The notes below the pieces were generated by a model. That model searched no databases. It was not told where the DNA came from and worked only from the letters and a program-made list of their open reading frames with translations. The translations under genes were made by a program, and so were the position numbers. Of a stretch of 59,423 bases of DNA, positions 17,093 through 24,962 are shown piece after piece (position 1 is the stretch's first letter; each line of letters opens with the position of its first letter). The stretch is from the NCBI GenBank assembly GCA_023412715.1, contig JAEZCC010000019.1:1-59423 (forward strand). Direction: 5' to 3'. This DNA is from Bacillota bacterium. GTDB lineage: Bacteria; Bacillota; Clostridia; Oscillospirales; Acutalibacteraceae.

Positions 17093-18019
17093 TCAGTCCT
17101 TGTAAAGCGGCGCCACGCCGTCGGCGGTCATCTGCGCGTCGCGCTCCTCCTGCGTCTTGCCGTAATAATATTTGTGGTTGGTGCCCGTGGCAAAATAGAG
17201 GTAGTCGACGTTCGCTGGGTGCGCCGCAGCCTGCAGCGCGGCGGCACCGGGGCTGCAGATGGGCCCCGCGGGCAGGGCCTTCGCCCGGCCGGGGTACGTG
17301 TTGTAATAGTACTTGTACTGGTCGCCGAACACGGGGATCAGATAGTTGTTGCAGTAATCTCGCGTGGAATCCGCCTGGAGGATCATCCCCTGCTTCAGCC
17401 GGTTGTGAAACACGGCCGAAACCTTTTTCATGTTCTCCGCGTCGTCCGCTTCCCTCTCGATGATGGAGGCGAGCGTAACGACCTGATCCGTCGTCATGCC
17501 GGAATAGCTGTACCCGGCGATTCTGTTCTGGGCGTTGCGCAGAAAGCGCCCCACCGCATCCTGCGGTTTCATGTTGACGTAGAGCTGGTAAGTATCCGGG
17601 TAAAGGTAGCCCTCCAGCCTGTACGCGCGGTGTGCGTTGGAGGGGATGGCTTTCACCAGCGAGTAATAGCTGAAGTCATAGGTCTGGGCCGCCTTGACAA
17701 AGTCCGCCTTTTTGCAGACGCCGTGGGCCTGCAGCCTGTCGCCCACCTGGGACAGCGTGAACCCTTCCGGGAAGGTCAGGGTCACGGTCTGGGCCGCTTC
17801 GGGCTGCGAATCCTGCCCCGGCACGGTCGAAGCCGCGGGCTTTGAAGAAACGTCTTCCTGAGAAGAAGCCGGCGCCTCGTTCGACGGCGTTTCGGAAGAC
17901 ACGGCCGCCGAAGAGGCCTCGGAAGGCGCGGCGGAAGAGGACGGCGGCAGCTTTGCCGACGAGCAGGCGCAGAGAAGCGCCAGGCCGGCGGCGCAGAGCG
18001 CCGCAAAAAAACGATTCAT
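17093..18019 (-). CDS. MltG-like endolytic murein transglycosylase, lipoprotein
   Basis: 308 residues. The N-terminus MNRFFAALCAAGLALLCACS ends in a lipobox-like LCAC, so it is likely lipid-anchored. A 60-residue Ser/Pro/Ala/Glu linker follows, then a YceG/MltG domain (about 75-308) with FPEGFTLSQVGDRL, EGYLYPDTYQLY and the catalytic-Glu motif LASIIEREA. The end carries the family's LPAGPICSPG and NVDYLYFATG. MltG cleaves nascent glycan strands to set their length. Typical MltG is anchored by a transmembrane helix, so the lipoprotein form is a variant. Confidence 0.85.
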   Translation of the reverse strand: MNRFFAALCAAGLALLCACSSAKLPPSSSAAPSEASSAAVSSETPSNEAPASSQEDVSSKPAASTVPGQDSQPEAAQTVTLTFPEGFTLSQVGDRLQAHGVCKKADFVKAAQTYDFSYYSLVKAIPSNAHRAYRLEGYLYPDTYQLYVNMKPQDAVGRFLRNAQNRIAGYSYSGMTTDQVVTLASIIEREADDAENMKKVSAVFHNRLKQGMILQADSTRDYCNNYLIPVFGDQYKYYYNTYPGRAKALPAGPICSPGAAALQAAAHPANVDYLYFATGTNHKYYYGKTQEERDAQMTADGVAPLYKD

Positions 18020-18114
18020 AACAGTTCTCCCCGATTTCATACAGGATGTCTCTATTCTAGCGCCGTTCCGCGCAGAAATCAACCGGTGGAAACTGCCACC
18101 AGCCGGCCGGCGCG

Positions 18115-19341
18115 TCAAACGATCTGAAAAATATAGAACTTGAGGTAGTCCGTCTCCGGCACGTTCCACAGAACGGGATGGTCCGGCGCCTGCCGGCGCG
18201 CCTCCACCTGGCGAAGCGAAACCTGCGCGTCCGCCGCGGCGGACTTCAGCACGCCCCGGAACAGCTCGTCCGTCATGAAATGCGAGCACGAGCAGGTGGC
18301 GAGGTAACCGCCCCGCGGCAGAAGCTTCATGGCCCTGTAATTGATCTCCTTGTAGCCGCGCTCCGCGTTTTTCACCGTCCGGCGCGACTTTGTGAACGCG
18401 GGCGGGTCAAGGACGACGAGATCATATTCGCCTCGACCGCTCTCGGCCAGGCGGGGCAGAAGGTCGAACACGTCGGCCTCCTCAAAATCCACCACGCCGT
18501 CAAGCCCGTTCATCCTCGCGTTTTCCGCGGCCGCCGAAAGCGCGTCGGCGGAAATATCCACCGCATGTACCTGCTGCGCGCCGCCTTTCGCGGCGTTCAG
18601 CGCGAACGAGCCGGTGTCGGTAAAGCAGTCCAGCACGCGCCGGCCCGCGCAGAGCCTTGCGACGGCAAGGCGGTTGTATTTCTGGTCGAGGAAAAATCCC
18701 GTCTTCTGCCCGTTCTCGAAATCCACCGTATAACCGACGCCGTTTTCCGTAATGCGGGTCTTCGTCGCCTGCGGCAGAGGCACGCCCTCCAGCGGGAAAA
18801 AGCCCTTGCCCTGCTCAAGCCCTTCCAGCGCGCGGATGCCGACGTCGTTGCGCTCGTAGACGCCGTCTATTCTCTGGCCGTCCTCCGTCAGGATGCGGTA
18901 CAGGAGCCGAAACAGCATGGGCTTGATTTTTTCAATGCCGAGCGACAGCGTCTGCGTCACCAGAATGGGGCCGAACCGGTCGACGGTCAGGCCGGGGAAC
19001 TGGTCCGCCTCCCCGAAAACGATGCGGCAGCACGAGACGTCGTCCCCCATGACCGCCTTGCGGTATTCCCATGCATAGCGCAGGCGCCGCTCGTAGAACG
19101 CCTCGTCGAAAACGTCGTTGGCGCTGCGCGAGATCAGCCGGATGCGGATTTTCGACGTCTCGCTGATGAAACCGGTGCCGAGGTAGCTCCCCTTCCGGTT
19201 CAGCACGTCGACCAGCCCGCCGTTCCGGTACGGCTCCGTTTCCGTAAGCTCCGTGTCATAGATCCACGGGTGGCCCGCAAGGATGCTGCGCTCCGCCTTC
19301 GGCGTCACCGTGATTTTCGGGTAAGGCCTTGTCTGTTTCAT
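18115..19341 (-). CDS. Class I SAM-dependent rRNA methyltransferase (RlmI-like)
   Basis: 408 residues: an N-terminal PUA domain (about 8-80; SILAGHPWIYDTEL) and a C-terminal Rossmann methyltransferase with VLDCFTDTGSFALNAA (SAM binding, about 238-253), VVLDPPAFTKS (about 318-328) and the catalytic-type ATCSCSHFM. This is the RlmI/YccW architecture that makes 5-methylcytosine in 23S rRNA. The promoter at 19421-19449 lies 80 bases upstream. Confidence 0.88.
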   Translation of the reverse strand: MKQTRPYPKITVTPKAERSILAGHPWIYDTELTETEPYRNGGLVDVLNRKGSYLGTGFISETSKIRIRLISRSANDVFDEAFYERRLRYAWEYRKAVMGDDVSCCRIVFGEADQFPGLTVDRFGPILVTQTLSLGIEKIKPMLFRLLYRILTEDGQRIDGVYERNDVGIRALEGLEQGKGFFPLEGVPLPQATKTRITENGVGYTVDFENGQKTGFFLDQKYNRLAVARLCAGRRVLDCFTDTGSFALNAAKGGAQQVHAVDISADALSAAAENARMNGLDGVVDFEEADVFDLLPRLAESGRGEYDLVVLDPPAFTKSRRTVKNAERGYKEINYRAMKLLPRGGYLATCSCSHFMTDELFRGVLKSAAADAQVSLRQVEARRQAPDHPVLWNVPETDYLKFYIFQIV

Positions 19342-19420
19342 TTAAACTCCCCGCATCAAAAAACGGGCCCGGACCGTGATCCGCGCCCGAAAGATTCCGT
19401 ATCAGATCATCTGTACCGCT

Positions 19421-19449
19421 ATTATACCAAGCGCGGCGGCATTTTTCAA
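19421..19449 (-). promoter_or_regulatory. Promoter of the RlmI-like gene
   Basis: On the minus strand TTGAAA (19449-19444), a 17-base spacer and TATAAT (19426-19421). Confidence 0.75.
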
Positions 19450-19558
19450 TCTTGCGGGGCCGGAATCCCTTCTTACAGAATTGTCCCTTGCGGTTTTGCC
19501 GGCAAAGCGGTATAGTAAGGGCGGGAAAAGAAAGGAACTTCTGAAGGGAGGCATTTCC

Positions 19559-20242
19559 ATGAAAAAAGGAATTCTGACGGTCCTGGTCGTCGCCGCGGCG
19601 GTGGCGGGCTATCTGATCTTTACGCAACAGAACGCGGCCGGGCCGGGCGGCGCGGCTTCTTCCTCTTCCTCCTCCGCTGTTTCCGGCGTGTCCGCTTCCT
19701 CGGCACCCTCGTCGGCGCAGGAGGTTTCTTCCGCGCAGGAGGCGCCCTCTTCCACGGCCGCTTCCGAAATCCCGAAAGAGCAGGCGGTCACGCTGGTTAA
19801 GCAGGCGATTTCCGCGGACTGGAACAAATACGCCGTAAAAGCCGCCTCGCAGACCGAACAGAAAACAATCGACGGCAAAAAATACCAGACCTACCTCATG
19901 TGGGACGAAGACTACCAGGTCGGACCGGTCATCCTGGTCGATCCGGGCAGCGGAAAGGTCTACACCTGGGCCCCGGCGGACACCGCCCCCGTTCCCGCTT
20001 CCGAAGACAAAGCGTTTGACAAAACGGAGCACACCTTCACCGGCACCGTGACGGACGCGGCCATGATGAGCGTCGTGGTCAAAACCGACGACGGCAGGCA
20101 GCTTACGGTCCGCAGGTACGGCATTGACACCTCCAAGCTGAAAGTGCTGAAAATCGGCGCCAAGGTCAAAGTCACCTATACCGGCGTCATCAGCGGGAGC
20201 GATACCTCGCGCGCTTTCGTGACAAAGCTGGAATCCGTCTGA
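19559..20242 (+). CDS. Secreted or membrane-anchored protein of unknown function
   Basis: 227 residues. A short N-terminal hydrophobic segment (MKKGILTVLVVAAAVAGYLI) acts as signal or anchor. A Ser/Ala-rich linker runs to about residue 75. The C-terminal domain (about 75-227) contains a small alpha/beta part (VTLVKQAI...YQTYLMWDEDYQVGP) and a beta-rich part (FTGTVTDAAMMSVVVKTDDG) that resembles OB-like domains of extracytoplasmic clostridial proteins. The ATG at 19559 follows GGGAGG by seven bases. No function can be assigned. The linker type matches the MltG and MetQ lipoproteins here, so it is native to this genome. Confidence 0.8.
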   Translation: MKKGILTVLVVAAAVAGYLIFTQQNAAGPGGAASSSSSSAVSGVSASSAPSSAQEVSSAQEAPSSTAASEIPKEQAVTLVKQAISADWNKYAVKAASQTEQKTIDGKKYQTYLMWDEDYQVGPVILVDPGSGKVYTWAPADTAPVPASEDKAFDKTEHTFTGTVTDAAMMSVVVKTDDGRQLTVRRYGIDTSKLKVLKIGAKVKVTYTGVISGSDTSRAFVTKLESV

Positions 20243-20300
20243 GCGGCCGTGAAAAACAAATAATTTTTACGCGGAAACCAAAGATATTTTTCCCAGTCTC

Positions 20301-20329
20301 TTTACATTTCGGCAGATTGATGCTATAAT
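20301..20329 (+). promoter_or_regulatory. cspA promoter
   Basis: TTTACA (20301-20306), 17 bases, TATAAT (20324-20329), giving a leader of about 118 nt before the cold-shock gene. Confidence 0.85.
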
Positions 20330-20358
20330 ATCGTTGCTTTGAGTGTACGAATTGATTC

Positions 20359-20407
20359 ACATGTACTTGTAAATCATGGGTTCGTTTACATGATTACGGT
20401 GCATGTG
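20359..20407 (+). promoter_or_regulatory. Structured 5' leader of the cold-shock gene
   Basis: CACATGTAC (20359-20367) pairs with GTGCATGTG (20399-20407) and GTAAATCATG with CATGATTAC inside, a long bulged hairpin in the untranslated leader. Long leaders that refold with temperature are known for cspA-type mRNAs; a thermosensor role here is inference. Confidence 0.5.
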
Positions 20408-20453
20408 TTTTTTTACATCAAAGGCAAAAAATTTTCAGGAGGTACTTTTAAGA

Positions 20454-20663
20454 ATGAATGGTACAGTAAAATGGTTCAACGAGAGCAAAGGCTATGGCTT
20501 TATTTCCAATGACGAAGGCGGGGACGACGTGTTCGTTCATTTCTCCAGCATTGTCGGCAACGGCTTCCGCACTCTGACCGAAGGCCAGAAGGTCACGTTC
20601 GACGTCGAACCCGACCCGAAGAACAGCAGCAAAATGCGTGCCGTAAACGTGCAGGCTGTCTGA
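20454..20663 (+). CDS. cspA: Cold-shock protein, CspA family
   Basis: A 69-residue single cold-shock domain (MNGTVKWFNESKGYGFISND) with RNP1 KGYGFI and RNP2 VFVHFS. It binds single-stranded RNA/DNA and melts RNA structure. The ATG at 20454 is 10 bases after AGGAGGT (20437-20443). It has its own promoter and leader and is followed by a perfect 42-bp palindrome. Confidence 0.95.
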   Translation: MNGTVKWFNESKGYGFISNDEGGDDVFVHFSSIVGNGFRTLTEGQKVTFDVEPDPKNSSKMRAVNVQAV

Positions 20664-20727
20664 CACATCCGCGCAAAAAGCACCAGCCGGTTTCAGCACA
20701 GGGACAAGAACTGAATCATCGGTCGTT

Positions 20728-20769
20728 ACGGAACAGGGAGGCAACAAGCTTGTTGCCTCCCTGTTCCGT
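20728..20769. terminator. Perfect 42-bp palindrome between convergent cspA and chitinase genes
   Basis: The 21 bases at 20728-20748 (ACGGAACAGGGAGGCAACAA then G) are the exact reverse complement of 20749-20769, with no spacer and AAGCTT at the centre. It lies 65 bases after cspA and 99 bases after the chitinase stop, so it may end both transcripts, but no immediate T-run follows the arms. Confidence 0.6.
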
Positions 20770-20867
20770 TATGATCCCGCTGTTTTTCCTGTTCCGTCAA
20801 TGCTCCCGGGAATACCGGTTTCCCTTTACTCCGTTTTCCATTTTTCCGTATTGGCCTGCGCCGCGGC

Positions 20868-23800
20868 TCAGTCGGGCAGCGCCGCCAGCGCAGGGGCGAC
20901 CGTGTTCGCAAAATTGTACTGGTTCGAAGCGTCCCAGTTGACGGACCACGTCATTGCGCCGCGCAGGGACGGATACGTCCTGGGCGGGGTGTAGCTGCCG
21001 CCAGAAGCCCCTTCGGCGAGGATGTTAAGCGCGCTGTTCACCACGGACGGACTGACATAGCCGCTCCCCGCCGCGTTGGAAGATGCGGGCAGCCCCAGGC
21101 CGACCTGGTCCGGCCGCAGCCCGTTTTCAAGCTGGATTGCCGCGAGGGCCGTAATGAAATCGACCGTCCCCTGCGAGTACACTTTGCCGTCCTGCCCAAG
21201 CATGGAGCCGGAGTTATAATACTGCGTGTTCACAATCGTCAGGATATCCTTGATTTGCAGCGCCAGCCGGAAGTACCCGGAACTCACCGTCTGCATGTCC
21301 AGGGTCTGCGGGGCCAGCGTGATGATCAGGCCGGAGCCGGCCTTTGCCGAAAGCTGACGCAGGGCGGAGGCCATGTAGTCGGGAGAAATCCCGTTTTCCA
21401 GGTCGATATCGACGCCGTCGAACCCGTATTCCTGCATCAGGGAGTAAACGCTGTTCGCAAAATTTGCGGCGGATTCGTCGCTGCCGACACTGACGGAGCC
21501 GTTCTGGCCGCCGACCGAAAGAATGACCTTCTGCCCGCGCCCTTTGGCCGCCGCAATATCCGCAATAAACTGCTGCTTTGTGTAGCCGCCCAGCCTGGAG
21601 GACAGGGTCGGGTCAAGCGTAAAGCTCACCGCGCCGGGCTGGCCTGCCGCATCCGCAAACGCAACCGCAATCAGCTGATAGGCCGTCGGCACGTCGCTGA
21701 TCTTCAGGCACGCCGCGCCGTTGTCGAAATTCTGCCAGTAACCGGTGAGAAGATGCTCCGGCAGTTCGGCCACAGGTCCCTGCTGGAAGAGATAGGTCGC
21801 CGCCGCCGTCTCGGAGGCGGTCATTCCATCATGGAAGGCTTTCGCCTTTACCGTGGTGGCCGCGCTCACCGTGACGGGGCTGCTGTACGCGGAAGAGGAT
21901 TCGGTCGGTTCCGCCCCATCCGTCGTGTAGCGGATGACGGCGCCTTGTGTCGCGCAGGCCATCGTCACCTGCTGCGGCTCGGAATAGGTCCCGCCCGCGG
22001 GCGTGAATGTCGGCGCCGCCGCCTGATCGGCCGGCGGGGTCACCGGTCCCGTGTATTCCTGCCATAAGGCCGGGACGTTGGACGGCTCCCACCCTACGAG
22101 GGAAGTGTGTGCCTGGATGCACTGATAATATTTGCCGTTGTAGGACACGATGTCGCCCACCTTGTAGCTGACGTTCGGCGCCCACGGGGAAAACGTTCCG
22201 GAATCGCCGCCCGTCTGGCCGGAACCGGCCTGAATGGTATAGGCCGCCGAAGAAACGGCGGAGGCCGTAATGCCGTCATGGAAGGATTTCGCCTTCACTG
22301 TGGTGGTCGTGTTCACCGTAACGGGGCCGCTGTACGCGGAAGAGGACTCGGTCGGTTCCGCGCCGTCCGTCGTGTAGCGGGTGACGGCGCCGCCCGTCGC
22401 ACAGGAGATTGTCACCTGCCGCGCTTCGGAATAGGTCCCGCCCGCGGGCGTGAATGCCGGCGCGGCCACCTGCTCGGCCGGCGGGGTCACCGTTCCCGTG
22501 TATTCCTGCCACAGGGCCGGAACGTTGGATGGCTCCCACCCCACGAGGGAGGTATGCGCCTGGATGCACTGGTAATACTTGCCGTTGTAGGAAACGATGT
22601 CGCCTACCTTGTAGCTGGCGTTTGGCGCCCACGGGGAAACCTCCCCGGGATTCCCGCTGCTGATGGTATAGGACGCGCTTGCTACGGCGGAGTCGGTCAT
22701 GCCGCTCCTGACCGCTATCGCCTTGATTGTTTCGCTCGACGATACCGTGATGGCCCCGGTGTACGGAGTGGACGAAGCCGTCGGCGCCGTGCCGTCGGTC
22801 GTGTAGCAGATCGACGCGCCGGAGGTTGCGCAGCTGATCGTCACGCTCTGCGCGTCCGCATAGGTGCCGCCCGCCGGCGCGAATGTCGGCGTTGCAGCCT
22901 GTTCGGCCTGCTGCCCTCCGATCAGTTTGTCATGCGCCAGAGTCGTCAGCGCAAAATCGTCGGTATCTCCGGAGATTTCCCAGATAATCAGCCCGCCGTA
23001 GCCGTTGCTGTTGATATAATCGCACCGGGCGGAAAGGGAAGTCGGATCCTCGTAGCTCAGGAGGATGCCGGCGGACTGGTTGTACAGCCATGGGGTCTTG
23101 GCATACGTGTCGTCGCGGAATTTTTCGTATCCGTTATTGTTTTCCATTGTCTGGAGGGTGAAATAAGGATACTGCCCGCCGGGAGAGCTTGGGTTGTCCC
23201 ATGTGCCGACGGCGGCGCCCGTGGCCGTTCCGTACATTCCGTTCGTGCCGCCCGTCACGCCCTTCCAGCCCCTGGAATAGTACGGCGTGCCGACGTTCAG
23301 CTTTTCAGCCGGGACGCCGAGCGCCGTATAATTGCGCATTGCGGCGTCGGTGTTGTATTTCCCCTTGATGTCGACGGGGGAAGACGGCGCCGTATCCTGC
23401 GGATTCGCATAAAGCCCGGCCTGATGACCCGTGGTGGTTTCCCACGCGCCGTGGAAATCATAGGTCATCACATTGATCCAGTCGACATACTGGTAAAACT
23501 TGTCCGGCTCTATGTAAGCCAGCTTGTCGTAGCCGCCGGCCCCGGCAATGGTAAGAAGCTTGTCGGAATGCCCGGTGGAGTTGTATGCCTCGCGGATCTC
23601 CTTTAAAAGGAGGGTGAAGTTTTCCTTGTCCTCCGGACCGCCGGGGCATCCCCTGTCATACTGGTCGTTGGGATCGGCGGCGCGGTCGATCCCCGGATAC
23701 TCCCAGTCGATATCGAATCCGTCGATAAACGGATACTGATTCAGAAAATCGATCAGGCTGCTGATGAAGGTCGCCCTGCCCACGGCGGTCGCGGCCATTG

Positions 23801-24233
23801 CGTGAAAGTTTTCGCCCCGGGTCCATCCGCCGATGGAGACCAGGACCTTCACCTGCGGGTAGAGCGTTTTGTAATATTTGTACTCCCCGAAGTGGCCTCT
23901 GAGCTGGCCCGCGTCCCAGCCTTCCGAATGCGGAAAAGATTTGTCAAAATCCGCAAACGTGTCGGTGGACGCGAGGCGGAAGCTTGAATCCACCTCAAAG
24001 AACGCATGGTTGATCACCGTCACTTTGTCCCACGGGATCATGTCCACGCTGATGTTCTTATGCGCGGCATTGTAAGTGCCCCAATTGGGGAAGTAAGCGA
24101 CAATATTCTTTCCAGAGACTGCGGATGCCGATTCCGATTTCGTCTCTGCAAACGCCGGCACAGACACGACGGACGAAACAAACAGGGCCAGAATCGCGAA
24201 AAGCGCTAAAAATTTCTTTGTCGCCTTTTTCAT
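20868..24233 (-). CDS. Secreted chitinase with two GH18 domains and CBM5/12 modules
   Basis: About 1121 residues. A signal peptide (MKKATKKFLALFAILALFVS, cut after about AFA) is followed by a first GH18 domain (about 35-450) with the catalytic motif DGFDIDWEYPG near 173. Then come three beta-sandwich modules of the chitobiase C-terminal type (each starting AAxPTFxPAGGTY and containing YTTDGxxPT) alternating with two CBM5/12 chitin-binding modules (WAPNxSYKVGDIVSYNGKYY). A second GH18 domain (about 835-1115) carries DGVDIDLENG near 941. Both active sites look intact. I prefer the ATG at 24233, six bases after AGAGG, to the one at 24239. It degrades chitin outside the cell and is divergent from a GH81 glucanase. 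Confidence 0.93.
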   Translation of the reverse strand: MKKATKKFLALFAILALFVSSVVSVPAFAETKSESASAVSGKNIVAYFPNWGTYNAAHKNISVDMIPWDKVTVINHAFFEVDSSFRLASTDTFADFDKSFPHSEGWDAGQLRGHFGEYKYYKTLYPQVKVLVSIGGWTRGENFHAMAATAVGRATFISSLIDFLNQYPFIDGFDIDWEYPGIDRAADPNDQYDRGCPGGPEDKENFTLLLKEIREAYNSTGHSDKLLTIAGAGGYDKLAYIEPDKFYQYVDWINVMTYDFHGAWETTTGHQAGLYANPQDTAPSSPVDIKGKYNTDAAMRNYTALGVPAEKLNVGTPYYSRGWKGVTGGTNGMYGTATGAAVGTWDNPSSPGGQYPYFTLQTMENNNGYEKFRDDTYAKTPWLYNQSAGILLSYEDPTSLSARCDYINSNGYGGLIIWEISGDTDDFALTTLAHDKLIGGQQAEQAATPTFAPAGGTYADAQSVTISCATSGASICYTTDGTAPTASSTPYTGAITVSSSETIKAIAVRSGMTDSAVASASYTISSGNPGEVSPWAPNASYKVGDIVSYNGKYYQCIQAHTSLVGWEPSNVPALWQEYTGTVTPPAEQVAAPAFTPAGGTYSEARQVTISCATGGAVTRYTTDGAEPTESSSAYSGPVTVNTTTTVKAKSFHDGITASAVSSAAYTIQAGSGQTGGDSGTFSPWAPNVSYKVGDIVSYNGKYYQCIQAHTSLVGWEPSNVPALWQEYTGPVTPPADQAAAPTFTPAGGTYSEPQQVTMACATQGAVIRYTTDGAEPTESSSAYSSPVTVSAATTVKAKAFHDGMTASETAAATYLFQQGPVAELPEHLLTGYWQNFDNGAACLKISDVPTAYQLIAVAFADAAGQPGAVSFTLDPTLSSRLGGYTKQQFIADIAAAKGRGQKVILSVGGQNGSVSVGSDESAANFANSVYSLMQEYGFDGVDIDLENGISPDYMASALRQLSAKAGSGLIITLAPQTLDMQTVSSGYFRLALQIKDILTIVNTQYYNSGSMLGQDGKVYSQGTVDFITALAAIQLENGLRPDQVGLGLPASSNAAGSGYVSPSVVNSALNILAEGASGGSYTPPRTYPSLRGAMTWSVNWDASNQYNFANTVAPALAALPD
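22650..22890 (-). repeat. Chitinase copy of a module DNA repeat shared with the GH81 gene
   Basis: The first chitobiase-type module of the chitinase is nearly the same DNA as the modules at about 27958-28200 and 28525-28770, but in the opposite orientation. For example GCGACCTCAGGCGCGTCGAT-type blocks and GCGGTCAGGAGCGGCATGAC occur in all three copies. Confidence 0.8.
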
Positions 24234-24239
24234 ATACAT

Positions 24240-24962
24240 CCTCTTTTCTCCAAAATTTTAAAAATCGGACCAGACCGTTTCCTTCTTTTCCATACGCCGG
24301 GAAAAGCACGGCGCCCCTCTCGTTTTTCCCAAACAGATCGAAATTGCCCGGTTCCGGGACTGTCCTTGTTTTGCTTTCCGCCCTCCGGATACGGCGGCGG
24401 CGCATCACCTTCCCTTCCCTAATTCTGCTTCGGCGGCCGGCAAACCCGGAGGCTGCCGAAGGACGGCGGAACAGTTTGCGGTTCAGCCGGAATCGCAGAA
24501 AAGACTTCTGCGACTCTATCTTATACTTCTTTATTGAAAATAATAATGTACAATCTTGTGGTTTTTTATATATTCTTGCTTGTTTTGCATAATAGCAATA
24601 ATAAGCTTCTCCATCGCTGTATTTTCCTCTTTGAAATAATTGAGACGTCCGCTGCCTTTAATGAAAAGGATTTATGGTTCCGGTTCACTCTGGGCGGCCG
24701 GGTGCAGAAAGTAAATATCGAGACTATAAAAGTAAAAATTCTGAATGGCATACCGGTCTGAATTGTGATGTAATGGAGAAAATTATATTGTTATATTAAA
24801 CATTATTATAAAATTTTGGTAAGATTCGTTCCATCATCTCTGAAAAGCTCTGCCCGAAGAAGGGGGATGGAAAACGGCGGCTGAAATTCCATGTGCCCGG
24901 TTTTGCTGAATCAGGGCGAGCCGTATCGTATTGTTTTGAAAAATTGAAACGAGGGATAAACG
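24240..24962. other. AT-rich divergent intergenic region
   Basis: About 720 bases between the two divergent glycoside hydrolase genes. The first 280 bases are of average composition, 24520-24830 is strongly AT-rich, and a small hairpin (CGCAGAA/TTCTGCG) sits near 24495-24512. Short open frames here lack family features. Both promoters should lie in this stretch, but I could not choose a convincing -35/-10 pair. Confidence 0.5.

Noticed and set aside
24534..24761. 75-codon open frame in the AT-rich intergenic region
   Set aside because: No ribosome site, no family resemblance, composition of non-coding AT-rich DNA.
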